A stretch of 64,000 nt of DNA from NCBI GenBank assembly GCA_016859345.1, contig CM029131.1:7430320-7494319 (forward strand). Reading direction: 5' to 3'. This document shows, one piece after another, positions 62,606 to 64,000 of the stretch. Every line of letters starts with the position of its first letter. Positions within the stretch are counted from its first letter, which is position 1. Made by a program: the position numbers and the translations under genes. This DNA is from Istiophorus platypterus. Taxonomy: Eukaryota; Chordata; Actinopteri; Istiophoriformes; Istiophoridae. Under the pieces are notes generated by a model that saw only the letters and a list, made by a program, of their open reading frames with translations, made no database searches and was not told where the DNA came from.

Positions 62606-64000
62606 AAAAACTACAGTATCGCTCATTTGTTCAAATGCCTTAAATAATCCATGTTTACACTTGTCTGGCAAGGGCCTCTTGTTGCGGGGCAAATGATGAC
62701 TTTATGTCTCCAGAGCAATGGCAGAATTAGTTTTTTCATAGTGGCAATCAACGTTGGTTTTTGAAGTATTTTTTGTGCCTGAACCTAGACCCCGGAAAGT
62801 GACATTTGAGAAGTCCTCGACTTTGATTTGATGTATTATAATTCAGAAATACACAAACGTAAGAGATCTGCTTGTTGGTGCAGGTGTTCTCCGTGTTGTA
62901 GCAAACAGACACTAGTCGCTATTAAGAAAAAAATTGCACACCCTGAAAGCTGCAGTTTGACAGATGTCAGCTGTCAAATCCAGTCGTGATGTGTGGGTTA
63001 AGTGGAGAAGATGAAGTGGTTTCACGGCAGTCTGCCTGACTGACTGCACTGCATGATCTATATATAGAGAAATTTAGAGAGGATGAGGAATCATGATGTG
63101 CTCTTGATACACTGCTTAAAATGAATAATGCATTTTCCCATTTTTTTTTATTTCTTATGTCCTCAGCATTTCCTAATTTCCCGTTTGTTATCTTTAACAT
63201 CTGTTTCAATCTGAAGTTGATTCCCTTTTGCACATTTATTTCAACCCTTCACCTTCTAGTTCTCATTGTCTATCTGACTCCTACAGGACCGTTGATTTGA
63301 TACTCAAAACCCAGATTCAAAACCCAAGATATAATGTAATAAAATGTCATTATAATGTGATAAAAAGTCATTGTAAATATTGATTTTAAAAGTTTCAAAA
63401 TCAAGAGTAGTAATAAGATTGTGACTGTGTGTGACTCTAGAGCTGCTAACTCTGCTTTAGACTGTAACTGTTTTGCTTTGACTTTCAGTTCCCCCTTGAT
63501 TCAGACTCTTGCTCGGAGGAGTTCTCCCTTCAGTTTCTGCACTCGTTCTGTAGTTCCACCCTCTCTTCTCTTCTCCCCCTCCTCACGTCTCCCTCTGTAG
63601 TTCTGACTTTTTTGGGGAAAGATCTGGAGCGCTTATGTAACTGCTCTGACGCAGAAGTCTTCCATTTCAAGCTGTTATCATTTTTGCGTAAAAAAAGAAA
63701 TTGTCACTGACGACTTCAGCCTCCCGATGTGCCTGCTCTAGCACCTGCTCCGTGACCTCTGACCTACCTGGGAAAATCCAGGAACATAGGGAAATGCTCC
63801 AAAATGACATCCTATCACTATATAATGCTTTTTAAAACAACTGTAGGGATGCCTCATATAATTGGATTTTATTTACTGAACCATATAGACTAAATACATT
63901 TACTCAGTCTACATCTTTAGATAGCTGGACAGCCATAAAATATCAGCTATATCTGCTATAGTTTTGAACTTCCCCAGTACAAATGAACACAACATTTGGA

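Larger units (their letters stand above)
50019..64000 (+). other. fgf14: First intron of fgf14, running off the window
   Basis: Nearly 14 kb after the 1B donor with no FGF core exon and no exon 1A visible. It is A/T-rich with scattered simple repeats: GT arrays just inside the donor, CA at 53780-53798, 55339-55380 and 61993-62018, GT at 58516-58571. FGF14 introns are very long in vertebrates, so the absence of exon 2 is expected. Several ATG-started frames here are random or repeat-driven. Confidence 0.7.

Noticed and set aside
50019..64000. Search for fgf14 exon 1A or the FGF core exon 2
   Set aside because: No frame resembling the 1A head or the LYCRQGYYLQMHPDG core was found; these are presumably beyond the window.
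1..64000. tRNA, snoRNA or the miR-15a/16-1 cluster (linked to 13q14 in human)
   Set aside because: No miR-15/16 seed-containing TAGCAGCACG/A word and no clear tRNA B-box were seen by eye; the RNA search is not exhaustive.

Overview
The window looks like nuclear DNA of a teleost fish, probably a percomorph. The signs are short spliced genes, many (CA)n/(GT)n/(TA)n arrays, CpG-rich promoters and five genes whose products I recognise by reading translated exons against remembered vertebrate proteins (no database search was run). There are no bacterial-style ORFs, and I found no rRNA, tRNA or CRISPR.

Layout. (1) 130-7810, plus strand: the 3' end of mcf2l (Dbl-family Rho GEF), with seven coding exons including the SH3 domain, stop at 4622, and a ~3.2 kb 3'UTR. 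(2) ~8400-24250, plus: cab39l (MO25-beta, the LKB1-STRAD scaffold), with a CpG promoter, a ~7.9 kb intron in the 5'UTR, nine coding exons encoding 334 aa, and a long 3'UTR. (3) ~24570-31600, minus: cdadc1 (two-domain deaminase), eleven coding exons, 545 aa, tail-to-tail with cab39l. (4) 34477-~42660, minus: rcbtb1 (RCC1 repeats plus BTB). (5) ~48300 to the window end, plus: the first coding exon of fgf14 in its 1B form, whose intron fills 50019-64000. rcbtb1 and fgf14 are head-to-head across ~5.6 kb of non-coding DNA. From general knowledge, the human orthologues all lie on chromosome 13q: CAB39L, CDADC1 and RCBTB1 in 13q14, FGF14 and MCF2L in 13q33-34.

The most notable observation is inside rcbtb1. 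A 1067-bp segment is present twice in direct tandem (37518-38584 and 38585-39651) with one mismatch that I could see. Both breakpoints fall in a 12-bp word encoding the Ser-Met-Ala-Leu shared by neighbouring RCC1 repeats. The event therefore fuses the front of one exon to the back of another and makes a new, intact, phase-0 159-nt hybrid exon. If spliced in, Rcbtb1 has one extra RCC1 repeat (584 aa instead of the 531 aa expected for the family). An assembly duplication is the main alternative.

The genes do not form an operon or shared pathway; they are independently transcribed vertebrate genes. Exon borders were placed by hand using GT-AG sites, reading phase and homology. UTR ends and transcription starts are approximate.
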